Shown here in pieces: positions 1 to 6,542 of a DNA stretch of 64,000 nucleotides. The position numbers and the translations under genes are program-made. The stretch is from Flavobacterium flevense (GTDB lineage: Bacteria > Bacteroidota > Bacteroidia > Flavobacteriales > Flavobacteriaceae): assembly GCF_900142775.1 (NCBI RefSeq), contig NZ_FRCC01000006.1, positions 1 to 64,000 of the forward strand. Direction: 5' to 3'. Every line of letters begins with the position of its first letter. Positions within the stretch are counted from its first letter, which is position 1. The notes beneath the pieces were generated by a model. It saw only the letters and a list, made by a program, of their open reading frames with translations. It made no database searches and was not told where the DNA came from.

Positions 1-353
1 TATTTCTTTTCTTTTTCGTCCTTTGCTTTTTTCTCCTTATCGGTTTTTTCCTTTTCCATTGCCGATTGTTTTTGGGCATTTTCCAATTGCTTCATGTAGG
101 CTTCCATGTTAACCATTAAACCCGAAGCGGTTTTTAAGGGTACTGTAATGTTTTCAAAAAATCCCTCGTCTAATTCTTCTGCTGTTCCTCTAAGATTAAG
201 AGGCGGGATTAGTTGTTTGGCATTGTCTTCGCATTGTTCGTTTTGCAGTAGAATAGAAACGACCAGTTTGTTTTCTGCTCCTCTTGATATGGTTAGCTGT
301 AAATCGCCTGTGATTTCTAATTGTGCTATCTGATTGAAAAAATTAGTGTTCAT
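1..353 (-). CDS. PRTRC system protein E, 3' part cut by window edge
   Basis: The frame opens at ATG 353 and stays open to base 1, so the C-terminus lies outside the window. The visible 117 residues start MNTNFFNQIAQLEITGDLQL, continue with a beta-rich N-terminal half (LVVSILLQNEQ, then a LIPPLNLRGTAEELD segment), and end in a lysine/glutamate-rich tail that looks coiled. This pattern is what I know from Bacteroidota PRTRC protein E, part of the ParB-related, ThiF-related cassette on plasmids and integrative elements; its molecular role is unknown. It lies just downstream of a small broken ORF and a DUF932 gene on the same strand, consistent with a mobile-element backbone operon. Family call is by recalled similarity. 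Confidence 0.75.
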   Translation of the reverse strand, partial: MNTNFFNQIAQLEITGDLQLTISRGAENKLVVSILLQNEQCEDNAKQLIPPLNLRGTAEELDEGFFENITVPLKTASGLMVNMEAYMKQLENAQKQSAMEKEKTDKEKKAKDEKEKK

Positions 354-356
354 CTC

Positions 357-560
357 TTAAATTTTTAAAGTGTTATTTAATCCGTTTTTAATTGCCGTTA
401 ATTTTTCGTACATATCCATCCAATAGGCTTTTTGTCTTTCATTGAAATCTGAAAAATCGTTACCCTCCTATTGATAGTCTTTGTATTCTGCCGTTATTTT
501 GATGGCTTCATCAAGGTCGGTTACCTCAATAGCGTAGCCATTCAGATCAATTACTTCCAT
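357..560 (-). pseudogene. small PRTRC-locus ORF interrupted by in-frame TAG
   Basis: Reading from ATG 560 gives MEVIDLNGYAIEVTDLDEAI and about ten more residues, then an amber stop at 468-470. The same frame continues without another stop to TAA 357-359 and reads like the rest of one acidic protein of about 67 residues (NERQKAYWMDMYEKLTAIKN). Its ATG overlaps the last codons of the upstream DUF932 gene, which suggests translational coupling, and its end is 3 bases from the start of the PRTRC E gene. I do not know its function. Either the gene is broken, or the base is a sequencing error, or translation restarts: the stop sits in TAGGAGGGT, which resembles a ribosome-binding site. The downstream half has ATG codons at its TGGATGGATATGTAC stretch. 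Confidence 0.6.
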
Positions 561-1641
561 TCATCAAAAAATTTATGTTGATAGCGTTCGCACCAATTTT
601 TGCAAACGAGCTACACAGTTCAAATGCTTTTTGCGATTTTATTTGTGCTGTACCGCCTAATACAATGGATTGCAGTTTGGCTTCATCATCCTTATAATTG
701 CGTACATTTTGGTAGTAGCCAGTCACAGCGTTATAAGCTCCAAATAAAGTCCCTTTTGTGGTTTCCATTTGTTGGGTCTCATTAGTCATGGCATAGGCAA
801 AAGCATTTTCAACAGTATTTTTGAACACGGTGGAGATTTCGTCATTATTACCTTTTTTGATATGCTCTAGGGTTTCTTTATTGGGACAAAGTGCCAACTG
901 TATCAATTTTTCAACCTCCTTATCACTTACTTTTACTTTCGCCCAGTCATTGAAGATGTTTTCTAATTGGTTGCTGAATTCGTTTGCCAATCCCATTACT
1001 TTGTGGGCATTGTCCAAACGTTGTTTCGCCCCCGAAGTATGACGGATGCGTACCACGTTACTCATATTGCGAAGTGAAGCGTTAAGCGTATTTTGGCAAA
1101 CAATTCGAACAGGGGTAAAGGCTGCGGTAATACTTCCGCTACCATCGTGCGAAGTGGTGAGGAAAATATATTTTTCTGTTACATCATCGCCATTACCAAC
1201 ACGGATATAATCAGGCAGTTTGGCAGTTATGAAAATGCGTTCTCCATTACCTAAAGCTCCTGCGGTCTCGTATAAGATTCCATCAGTTCCTCCAACAATG
1301 GCATCAAAAAAACTAAAAGCCTCCCGATTTTGTACAATATGGTAGTCTTTACCTACCACACCCAAAACGGTGTTGTCATCAGTGCGCATAGTAGCAAAAT
1401 AATTAGGTACGTTTAGTTCGTTGTCTCTAATTTCTACGCTGTTTGTGTTTTCAATGATATTGGAGCCTTTTGTGTATAGCGGACTTTTGATTACCTCATA
1501 ATCCAGTCCTGCGTGTTTGATTGCTTCTGCACTTGTGGGATAATCTTGTACAATTTGCCCTAAACCGTGCCATGCTTTTTCCTGAACGTTTAAAAAAGAA
1601 TAACGTCCAGTTTCTTCGTTGAAATTTAAATTATGTGCCAT
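547..1641 (-). CDS. DUF932 (phage/plasmid-like TIGR03299) protein
   Basis: A 364-residue protein beginning MAHNLNFNEETGRYSFLNVQ, with EKAWHGLGQIV near residue 22 and a TTSHDGSGSITAAFTPVRIV stretch near residues 168-187. These are hallmarks of the DUF932/DUF945 family found on phages, plasmids and integrative elements, often beside anti-restriction or replication genes. The biochemical role is not established. No signal peptide or membrane segment is visible. It lies between the SSB gene (43 bases upstream) and the broken small ORF (14-base overlap), all on the minus strand, so it is probably co-transcribed in the mobile-element operon. Length is normal for the family. Start ATG is the first in frame and matches the conserved N-terminus. 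Confidence 0.8.
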   Translation of the reverse strand: MAHNLNFNEETGRYSFLNVQEKAWHGLGQIVQDYPTSAEAIKHAGLDYEVIKSPLYTKGSNIIENTNSVEIRDNELNVPNYFATMRTDDNTVLGVVGKDYHIVQNREAFSFFDAIVGGTDGILYETAGALGNGERIFITAKLPDYIRVGNGDDVTEKYIFLTTSHDGSGSITAAFTPVRIVCQNTLNASLRNMSNVVRIRHTSGAKQRLDNAHKVMGLANEFSNQLENIFNDWAKVKVSDKEVEKLIQLALCPNKETLEHIKKGNNDEISTVFKNTVENAFAYAMTNETQQMETTKGTLFGAYNAVTGYYQNVRNYKDDEAKLQSIVLGGTAQIKSQKAFELCSSFAKIGANAININFLMNGSN

Positions 1642-1684
1642 GATATTGAGATTTTAAAATTTGAAAAAAATTAAATGAATTGTG

Positions 1685-2077
1685 TTAGAATGGTAAATCG
1701 TCTCCATCTTCCTGATTTGGAGTTTTAGTTTTCTGTTTGTTGGTGCTTGTCTGAGCGATTTCTGTTTTCTTACCGCCTCCATGCAGTTTGATAGTTGAGG
1801 TATGGAAATTTAAACTTGCTCTTAATTCTCCGTTATTAGCTGTCCACGGTCTTGTGCTAACTCTACCTGTAAGCTCTACCAAAGTTCCTTTGGTTAGTAT
1901 CTTCGCTACGTTTGGACTTATCCAGTAAGAGCAATCAAAATAGGTAGTTTGCTCTATGCGTTCGCCTTGTTTGTTGCGATAGCTGTCGTTGGTAGCTACT
2001 GAAAAGTTGACTACTTGTTTTTCTTTTGACGTTGTGCGTACTTCCGCATCCCTTGTCAGTCTTCCGATGATGTTCAT
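1685..2077 (-). CDS. ssb: Single-stranded DNA-binding protein, mobile-element type
   Basis: A 130-residue OB-fold protein starting MNIIGRLTRDAEVRTTSKEK, with VNFSVATNDSYRN, TTYFDCSYW and LTKGTLVELTGRVSTRPW, the usual order of SSB strands. It ends in a short acidic tail finishing DDLPF, the tip that binds SSB partner proteins. It coats single-stranded DNA, here presumably during element transfer or replication. The sequence is shorter than and distinct from chromosomal SSBs, as seen in Bacteroidota conjugative elements. It is the first gene of the minus-strand run toward PRTRC E, and about 700 bases without a clear gene lie upstream of it. Confidence 0.88.
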   Translation of the reverse strand: MNIIGRLTRDAEVRTTSKEKQVVNFSVATNDSYRNKQGERIEQTTYFDCSYWISPNVAKILTKGTLVELTGRVSTRPWTANNGELRASLNFHTSTIKLHGGGKKTEIAQTSTNKQKTKTPNQEDGDDLPF

Positions 2078-2234
2078 AATCTTTACTTTTTAGAGTTAAA
2101 TTTTATTTTATTTATTCGGCAATGAGAGGAGGAGCTGTTTCGTTTCATTCTATTACCATTTCTAATGATTTTGTTTTCCATTATTGACATTTTTTTTATT
2201 CGTCTAAAGAGCCGGAGTATGCTTTGTTTCGTTT

Positions 2235-2374
2235 CAGGAGCATAAAAGGTTAGTGTTTAGCAGGAGCAAGGTTTTGTCAAACAAATACAACCCGAATGGG
2301 TGGAGATTTTTTGACAAACCCGTAGGGCATGACCTTGTTCTTGCGTTAAGAACACTAGTATACCTTTGCTCTTG
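2235..2374 (+). ncRNA. Candidate structured RNA or folded DNA site (about 140 nt)
   Basis: Nested pairing is visible by eye. Outer arms CAGGAGCA, AAGGT and TAGTGTT (2235-2257) pair with 2351-2374. A 12-bp stem joins 2260-2271 with 2333-2344. A perfect 9-bp stem joins TTTGTCAAA (2273-2281) with TTTGACAAA (2310-2318). A small hairpin ACCCGAATGGGT (2290-2301) lies in the central loop, and CCCGTAGGG (2319-2327) between stems. The three non-Watson-Crick positions in the outer and middle stems are all G opposite T on the plus strand, which is tolerated in plus-strand RNA or single-stranded DNA but would be A-C clashes on the other strand. No protein frame explains it. It could be a regulatory RNA, an origin of transfer, or an origin of replication. 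Confidence 0.45.
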
Positions 2375-2550
2375 AAATGGGACAAAACAGCATACTGGTT
2401 CTTGAATAAAAAAAGCAGTGGAAGTGATTAAAAAGGCATTGAGTAAATGGTTCAATGTGATTTGAAAAAATAAACTAATGAGATAAAATTTCTAAAAACT
2501 TTAAGTTTCATTATTTTCTAAATATATGGCTATGAAAGTCCTATAAAAGG

Positions 2551-2595
2551 ATCTTGAAAAATATTGTTTGGGTGAAGATTTGGATTTTTCAAGAT
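2551..2595. repeat. Perfect 12-bp inverted repeat
   Basis: ATCTTGAAAAAT (2551-2562) is repeated in inverse as ATTTTTCAAGAT (2584-2595) with a 21-base spacer. It lies in the gene-poor part of the mobile element about 450 bases before the recombinase. It could be a binding site for an element-encoded protein or a hairpin; no U-tract supports termination. Confidence 0.5.
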
Positions 2596-2820
2596 GCTTT
2601 TATTAGGTATCCGATTAAGCTCTTTTATGAAGTAGAGTAGCGGATTAATAAATGTGCTTTGAGGATTTTGTATGGATAGAAACATAGGATTCTCCAATCC
2701 TTGGCAGTGTATTTCTTCTATACAGCCAAAGCATGACAAATAATACTATTAGATACCATAAGAATTAATCTTTTTGTTCAACGCTCTATTTTAGAAAGAC
2801 AAATAAAAATAGGCGATGCG

Positions 2821-2979
2821 ATGGAGAAGAAAGAACTAAAGAAAATACCAATCGAAGAGGCTATGGAGTTTTTTAGAAAAGAAGGAATGGAGATGGAGAG
2901 GGAAGAAGCAGAACTTGTTATGGCATTTTTGAATAATCTCACAATGATTGTTATTCGGGAATACTTTGACACAGAGTAG
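2821..2979 (+). CDS. Small hypothetical protein upstream of recombinase
   Basis: ATG 2821 to TAG 2979 encodes 52 residues, MEKKELKKIPIEEAMEFFRK then a glutamate/methionine-rich segment and a C-terminus ending NLTMIVIREYFDTE. The composition is highly charged and predicts two helices; no signal peptide is present. The same frame is open upstream to base 2737, so the start could be earlier only with a non-ATG codon. It ends 63 bases before the serine recombinase on the same strand and may share its transcript. I do not recognise the family; a role as recombinase accessory or regulator is only a guess from position. Confidence 0.5.
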   Translation: MEKKELKKIPIEEAMEFFRKEGMEMEREEAELVMAFLNNLTMIVIREYFDTE

Positions 2980-3042
2980 TTAATTTCGTATCTTAGCTAA
3001 TACCTATAAAACATTTTATTATTTATTGAAAAGAGATTAGCC

Positions 3043-4656
3043 ATGAAAATAGCAGATTTGTACATACGTGTGTCTACTGACGAACAAGCAGATAAAGGAT
3101 ATTCACAAAGAGACCAGGAAGAGCGTTTAAAACGATTTTGCTCGACAAATAAAATTACTATCGGACAGGTTATCTATGAAGATCATTCTGCTAAAACATT
3201 TAAGCGTCCTAAATGGATAGAACTTTTAAATAGTCTGAAAAAGAAAAGTTCTAAAACTAATCTTCTACTTTTTACAAAATGGGATCGTTTTAGTCGTAAT
3301 GCAGGGGATGCTTATCAAATGATTAGTATACTTATCAACCTTGGAGTAGAACCGCAAGCTGTTGAGCAACCTTTAGATCTTTCTATTCCCGAAAACAAAA
3401 TGATGCTTGCAATTTATCTGGCTGCTCCCGAAGTAGAAAATGACCGTAGAGCACTCAATACTTTTTATGGTATGCGGAGAGCAAAAAAAGAAGGTCGGGT
3501 TATGGGAACAGCTCCATTTGGTTACGTTAATAAATGTAAAGAAGATGGAAGTAAATATATTGCACTACAAGAGCCCCAAGCTACTAATTTGAAATGGGCT
3601 TTTAATGAAATAGCTAAAGGATTGTATTCGGCTAATCAAATACGATTAAAAATGAATAGTTTGAGCTCAAAAAAAATAAGTAGCAGTTCTTTCCATGTAG
3701 CTATTCGTAATCCAGTGTATTGTGGGAGGGTATTTATACAAAAATATAAAGATGAAGAAGCTTATTTTGTTCAAGGGCAGCATGAACCGTTAATCGACGA
3801 ACGATTGTTTAATAGAGTTCAAAGAATATTAGATGGTAATAAAAGAGTAGAACTTCCAAAAACTAAAATTCTTTCTGATGTTAACTTACCTTTAAGAGGT
3901 TTTTTGGTATGCCCAAAGTGTGGACGTAATCTGACGGGAAGTGCTTCAAAGGGTAGAAATAATCGCTACTATTATTATCACTGTCATCCTTCGTGCGGTT
4001 TTCGCAAAAAAGCAGAGGTAGCAAATTTGATTTTTGAAGAAGGTCTGCAACTACTGAATATAAATGATATAATGAAAAAGTATCTAAAAAAAATCTTCAT
4101 AGATAATTATAAGACTTTCGTTAAAAGCCCAACCAATCAAAAACAATTTATTTCGGATGAAATTGACCAGTTGAATTCAAAATTATCAGTAGCAAGAAAT
4201 AAACTCTTAGCAGGAATACTTGATGACGAGGATTATATTGAAATTAAAAAAGATTTAAAAGAAAAGATCGAAAAGCTGGAAGAACAGTTAAATAAAGATG
4301 ATTCTGATGATAAAACTGTAAACATAGATGCATTGGTCGAAAAAGGGCTTCAAAGTATCACAAACCTAGGTAAACTCTACAAGGAAGGTGGTATTAATAC
4401 AAAAAGAGATATAATTGGTTCGATATTTCCTGAAAAATTAGAATTTGATGGAAAGATATATCGAACCGCCCGAATGAATGTTATTGTGGATCGTATCTTT
4501 CAGATTAACAGCGATTTAGCTGAAAATAAAAACAGGGAAAGAGATTGTTTTAATCCCTTCTCCTGTCAAGTGACCATGGAGGGATTTGAACCCTCACGCC
4601 CTTGCGAGCACCACCCCCTCAAGATGGCGAGTCTACCGTTTCTCCACATGGCCTAA
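3043..4656 (+). CDS. Large serine recombinase (integrase) reading into tRNA-Leu
   Basis: A 537-residue serine integrase. The resolvase domain starts MKIADLYIRVSTDEQADKGY with the catalytic serine at position 11 (in YIRVS). A recombinase domain follows, then a zinc ribbon (CPKCGRNLTG paired with HCHPSCGF), and a coiled-coil segment (residues about 365-430) typical of large serine recombinases. It would catalyse integration and excision of the element to its left. The last 28 residues (about 510-537, from VTMEGFEPSRP on) are simply the antisense translation of tRNA-Leu, so the natural C-terminus in the circular element form is probably different. It is the last gene before chromosomal sequence. 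Length is normal for the family. Confidence 0.92.
   Translation: MKIADLYIRVSTDEQADKGYSQRDQEERLKRFCSTNKITIGQVIYEDHSAKTFKRPKWIELLNSLKKKSSKTNLLLFTKWDRFSRNAGDAYQMISILINLGVEPQAVEQPLDLSIPENKMMLAIYLAAPEVENDRRALNTFYGMRRAKKEGRVMGTAPFGYVNKCKEDGSKYIALQEPQATNLKWAFNEIAKGLYSANQIRLKMNSLSSKKISSSSFHVAIRNPVYCGRVFIQKYKDEEAYFVQGQHEPLIDERLFNRVQRILDGNKRVELPKTKILSDVNLPLRGFLVCPKCGRNLTGSASKGRNNRYYYYHCHPSCGFRKKAEVANLIFEEGLQLLNINDIMKKYLKKIFIDNYKTFVKSPTNQKQFISDEIDQLNSKLSVARNKLLAGILDDEDYIEIKKDLKEKIEKLEEQLNKDDSDDKTVNIDALVEKGLQSITNLGKLYKEGGINTKRDIIGSIFPEKLEFDGKIYRTARMNVIVDRIFQINSDLAENKNRERDCFNPFSCQVTMEGFEPSRPCEHHPLKMASLPFLHMA
4571..4653 (-). tRNA. tRNA-Leu (anticodon GAG)
   Basis: On the minus strand the 83-nt sequence folds as a class II tRNA: acceptor GGCCATG pairs with CATGGTC, anticodon loop TTGAGGG gives GAG (Leu, CUC/CUU), a long variable arm TGCTCGCAAGGGCGT follows, and the T arm is GAGGG-TTCAAAT-CCCTC. 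The discriminator is A and no CCA is encoded. Its 3' end faces the recombinase gene, whose stop codon lies inside the tRNA region, so this tRNA is the likely attachment site of the mobile element. Confidence 0.93.
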
Positions 4657-4662
4657 AAGTAA

Positions 4663-4693
4663 AAAAGGTTAAGTAAAAATTACTTAACCTTTT
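4663..4693 (-). terminator. Hairpin between tRNA-Lys and tRNA-Leu genes
   Basis: A 14-bp perfect stem (4663-4676 with 4680-4693, AAAAGGTTAAGTAA and its complement) with a 3-base loop. On the minus strand it is followed by a T-run, so it could end part of the tRNA-Lys transcription before tRNA-Leu, or act as a processing hairpin if the three tRNAs are co-transcribed. Confidence 0.6.
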
Positions 4694-4694
4694 G

Positions 4695-4767
4695 TGACCC
4701 GACTGGGGCTCGAACCCAGGACCCCATCATTAAAAGTGATGTGCTCTACCAACTGAGCTATCGAGTC
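4695..4767 (-). tRNA. tRNA-Lys (anticodon TTT), copy 1
   Basis: 73 nt on the minus strand: acceptor GACTCGA with TCGGGTC, D arm with AGTTGGTAGA, anticodon stem CATCA/TGATG around loop CTTTTAA (anticodon TTT), and T arm CTGGG-TTCGAGC-CCCAG. Discriminator A, no encoded CCA. It is identical to the second copy 41 bases away, so a recent tandem duplication is likely. Confidence 0.96.
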
Positions 4768-4808
4768 ATTGCATCAGAGAACGTTGTTCAAGTGAATCAC
4801 TTAATTTG

Positions 4809-4881
4809 TGACCCGACTGGGGCTCGAACCCAGGACCCCATCATTAAAAGTGATGTGCTCTACCAACTGAGCTATCGAGTC
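4809..4881 (-). tRNA. tRNA-Lys (anticodon TTT), copy 2
   Basis: Same 73-nt sequence as the copy at 4695-4767, with anticodon TTT. It is the first tRNA after the minus-strand promoter at 4907-4938 and probably heads a tRNA-Lys, tRNA-Lys, tRNA-Leu transcript. Confidence 0.96.
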
Positions 4882-4906
4882 TTGCATCGTTCCCTGATTG
4901 CGGGTG

Positions 4907-4938
4907 CAAATATAAGGCGTTTTTTTTATTATTTCCAA
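4907..4938 (-). promoter_or_regulatory. Promoter of the tRNA genes
   Basis: On the minus strand TTGG (4935-4938) and TATATTTG (4907-4914) are separated by 20 bases, matching the Bacteroidota pattern TTTG, about 19-20 bases, TAnnTTTG. The -7 box lies 25 bases from the 5' end of tRNA-Lys copy 2. Confidence 0.65.
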
Positions 4939-4950
4939 GCTATTTTATTA

Positions 4951-4958
4951 TAAATTTG
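4951..4958 (+). promoter_or_regulatory. -7 box upstream of aroK
   Basis: TAAATTTG fits the Bacteroidota -7 consensus TAnnTTTG and lies 50 bases before the aroK start codon. The -33 element is not clear. With the tRNA promoter it makes a divergent promoter pair. Confidence 0.4.
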
Positions 4959-5008
4959 TCTTTTTTTAATAATAAATTTTAACACCTTAGTTTATAGGGT
5001 TTTATTCT

Positions 5009-5527
5009 ATGAAGAAAATTATACTGCTAGGTTATATGGGTTGTGGAAAGTCAACTATTGCCAAAGAATTATCAAAAAAGCTTGAAATTCCTTTTGTTGA
5101 TTTGGATGAATTTATCGAAAAAAAGGTAAAAATGACCATCAAAACGATATTTGCTGAAAAAGGAGAGATTCATTTTAGAAAGTTAGAACACGAATGTTTT
5201 GTAGAATTACTCCATTTTACTGAACCCATTATAATAGGCTTAGGTGGAGGAACTCCATGTTATGCTAATAATCATGAGTTGTTAAAAGGAGATGATGTAA
5301 TTTCTGTTTATTTAAAAGCATCTATCGATACTTTAGTAGGCAGATTGTCGTTAAATAAGAGCAACAGACCCCTTATCGCCAATAAAAATGATGAGGAGAT
5401 GAAAGAGTTTATTGCTACTCATTTATTTGAAAGAAGTTATTATTACAATCAGGCACAACATACCGTTACTGTAGATCAAAAGACGATTGAAGATACAATA
5501 AAGGATATTCTTGTTCTTTTAGCTTAA
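5009..5527 (+). CDS. aroK: Shikimate kinase
   Basis: A 172-residue P-loop kinase phosphorylating shikimate at the 3-hydroxyl in chorismate and aromatic amino acid synthesis. Walker A is GYMGCGKST at residues 8-16. The shikimate-binding region follows (FVDLDEFIEKK near residue 30, then a GGGTPC loop near residue 80), and the lid region includes NKSNRPL. Length is normal. It is a lone gene on the plus strand; its 3' end overlaps the convergent phosphoribosyltransferase gene by 9 bases. Confidence 0.95.
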   Translation: MKKIILLGYMGCGKSTIAKELSKKLEIPFVDLDEFIEKKVKMTIKTIFAEKGEIHFRKLEHECFVELLHFTEPIIIGLGGGTPCYANNHELLKGDDVISVYLKASIDTLVGRLSLNKSNRPLIANKNDEEMKEFIATHLFERSYYYNQAQHTVTVDQKTIEDTIKDILVLLA

Positions 5528-6019
5528 CCAGGCGTAGCTATTGTCATCCTCGTCAAATTCTACCTGTACATGTTCTAATAGGGAAGTAGAAAGCGAAATT
5601 CCTTTAAAATCGGCTTTTACAGGATACTTTTTATGATTGCGATCCACTAAGACCGCAGTTTTGAATTTCTTTAAAGGCACATCCAGAAAATGCTTGACAG
5701 CATAAATTAAGGTTGTGCCTGAATTCAATACATCGTCTATAAGTATTAAACCTTTATCGGCATATTTATCTGAAGCAATTGAAGTTGTTATTGCCAATTT
5801 TGGATTTTGCTTGTCTACATTGACTTCGCATAAAATAATCTGTAAATCAGAAATGGTTTTTAGCTCTTCGGCAATTTTTTGTGCAAACACATAACCATTA
5901 GTGGCTATCCCGGCAAGGACTACTTCCTCTTCATCTATAAAGGTTTCGTAGATTTGGTAGGCAATTCTTTTGGTTTTATGTTTGATTTCCTGATTTGTCA
6001 GAATGATATTTTTGCTCAT
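5519..6019 (-). CDS. PyrR-like phosphoribosyltransferase
   Basis: A 166-residue type I phosphoribosyltransferase. The PRPP loop is GLILIDDVLNSGTTLIYAV near residues 89-107; the N-terminal half has GIATNGYVFAQKIAEEL. It resembles the Bacteroidota homologues of PyrR, which in other bacteria is a uracil phosphoribosyltransferase and pyrimidine regulator; whether this one binds RNA is unknown. Convergent with aroK (9-base overlap) and followed on its upstream side by an Hsp15-like gene on the same strand, 52 bases away. Confidence 0.8.
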   Translation of the reverse strand: MSKNIILTNQEIKHKTKRIAYQIYETFIDEEEVVLAGIATNGYVFAQKIAEELKTISDLQIILCEVNVDKQNPKLAITTSIASDKYADKGLILIDDVLNSGTTLIYAVKHFLDVPLKKFKTAVLVDRNHKKYPVKADFKGISLSTSLLEHVQVEFDEDDNSYAWLS

Positions 6020-6071
6020 GGTTTTGTTCTTGTTTAAATTTTAGGATTTGCAGTTGTTTTTGTATTCTAAA

Positions 6072-6464
6072 TTACAAATTTTCCTCGTCGTCGTGATGAA
6101 TTTCATTTCCGTAATCATCAATATCCCTTCGGTCTTTTTTAGTAGGTCTTCCGGTTCCTGTTTTACGGTAATGTTCTTTAGATAACTTCAATAATTCGAG
6201 ATGTTGGTACACCTCTGCAGGCGTATCATTTCTACGGTATATATCCACCAGTTTAGCACCTACACGGTTTTCAGGAATATCTAATACCGTAATGGTTTGG
6301 GTAATCTGGTCTTTTCTAAAGGTGATTTTATCGGTAGGAAATACTTCTTTGGAGGGTTTTGCAACAATGCCATTTACGGTGACATGATTTTTTTTACAGG
6401 CCTCTGTAACCATATTTCGGGTCTTGTAATATCGAACACACCACAGATATTTATCTATTCGCAT
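6072..6464 (-). CDS. S4-domain RNA-binding protein, Hsp15 family
   Basis: Starting at ATG 6464 the protein is about 130 residues: MRIDKYLWCVRYYKTRNMVT opens an S4 domain, with VTVNGIVAKPSKEVFPTDKI completing the RNA-binding fold. Then comes a RKTGTGRPTKKDRRDIDDYG motif typical of the C-terminus of Bacteroidota Hsp15-like proteins, and an acidic tail. Hsp15 in E. coli binds stalled 50S subunits with nascent peptide; the same role here is inferred. A longer in-frame ATG at 6509 adds 15 unlikely residues, so the internal start is preferred. Confidence 0.85.
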   Translation of the reverse strand: MRIDKYLWCVRYYKTRNMVTEACKKNHVTVNGIVAKPSKEVFPTDKITFRKDQITQTITVLDIPENRVGAKLVDIYRRNDTPAEVYQHLELLKLSKEHYRKTGTGRPTKKDRRDIDDYGNEIHHDDEENL

Positions 6465-6542
6465 AAAATTTCTAAAATCAGAGTTAAATAGTTTACAAAA
6501 ATAAATCAATATTGTATCTTGCGCACTTAAAATTCAGTTATA

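Larger units (their letters stand above)
2078..2820. other. Long spacer inside the mobile element
   Basis: No convincing gene is visible in this AT-rich stretch; the minus-strand frames present have no recognisable protein features. It holds a strongly folded segment (2235-2374) and a perfect 12-bp inverted repeat (2551-2595), given separately. Its position between the ssb operon and the recombinase at the element end would suit a control region, a small RNA gene or a transfer/replication origin; none of these is shown directly. Confidence 0.5.

Noticed and set aside
2234..2455. Minus-strand 73-aa frame in the element spacer
   Set aside because: It coincides with the folded segment and shows no family features; the structure explains the region better.
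4741..4953. Plus-strand frame over the tRNA-Lys genes
   Set aside because: It is the antisense translation of two tRNA genes; peptide ARTQDPIIKSDVLYQLSYRV is a familiar tRNA artefact.
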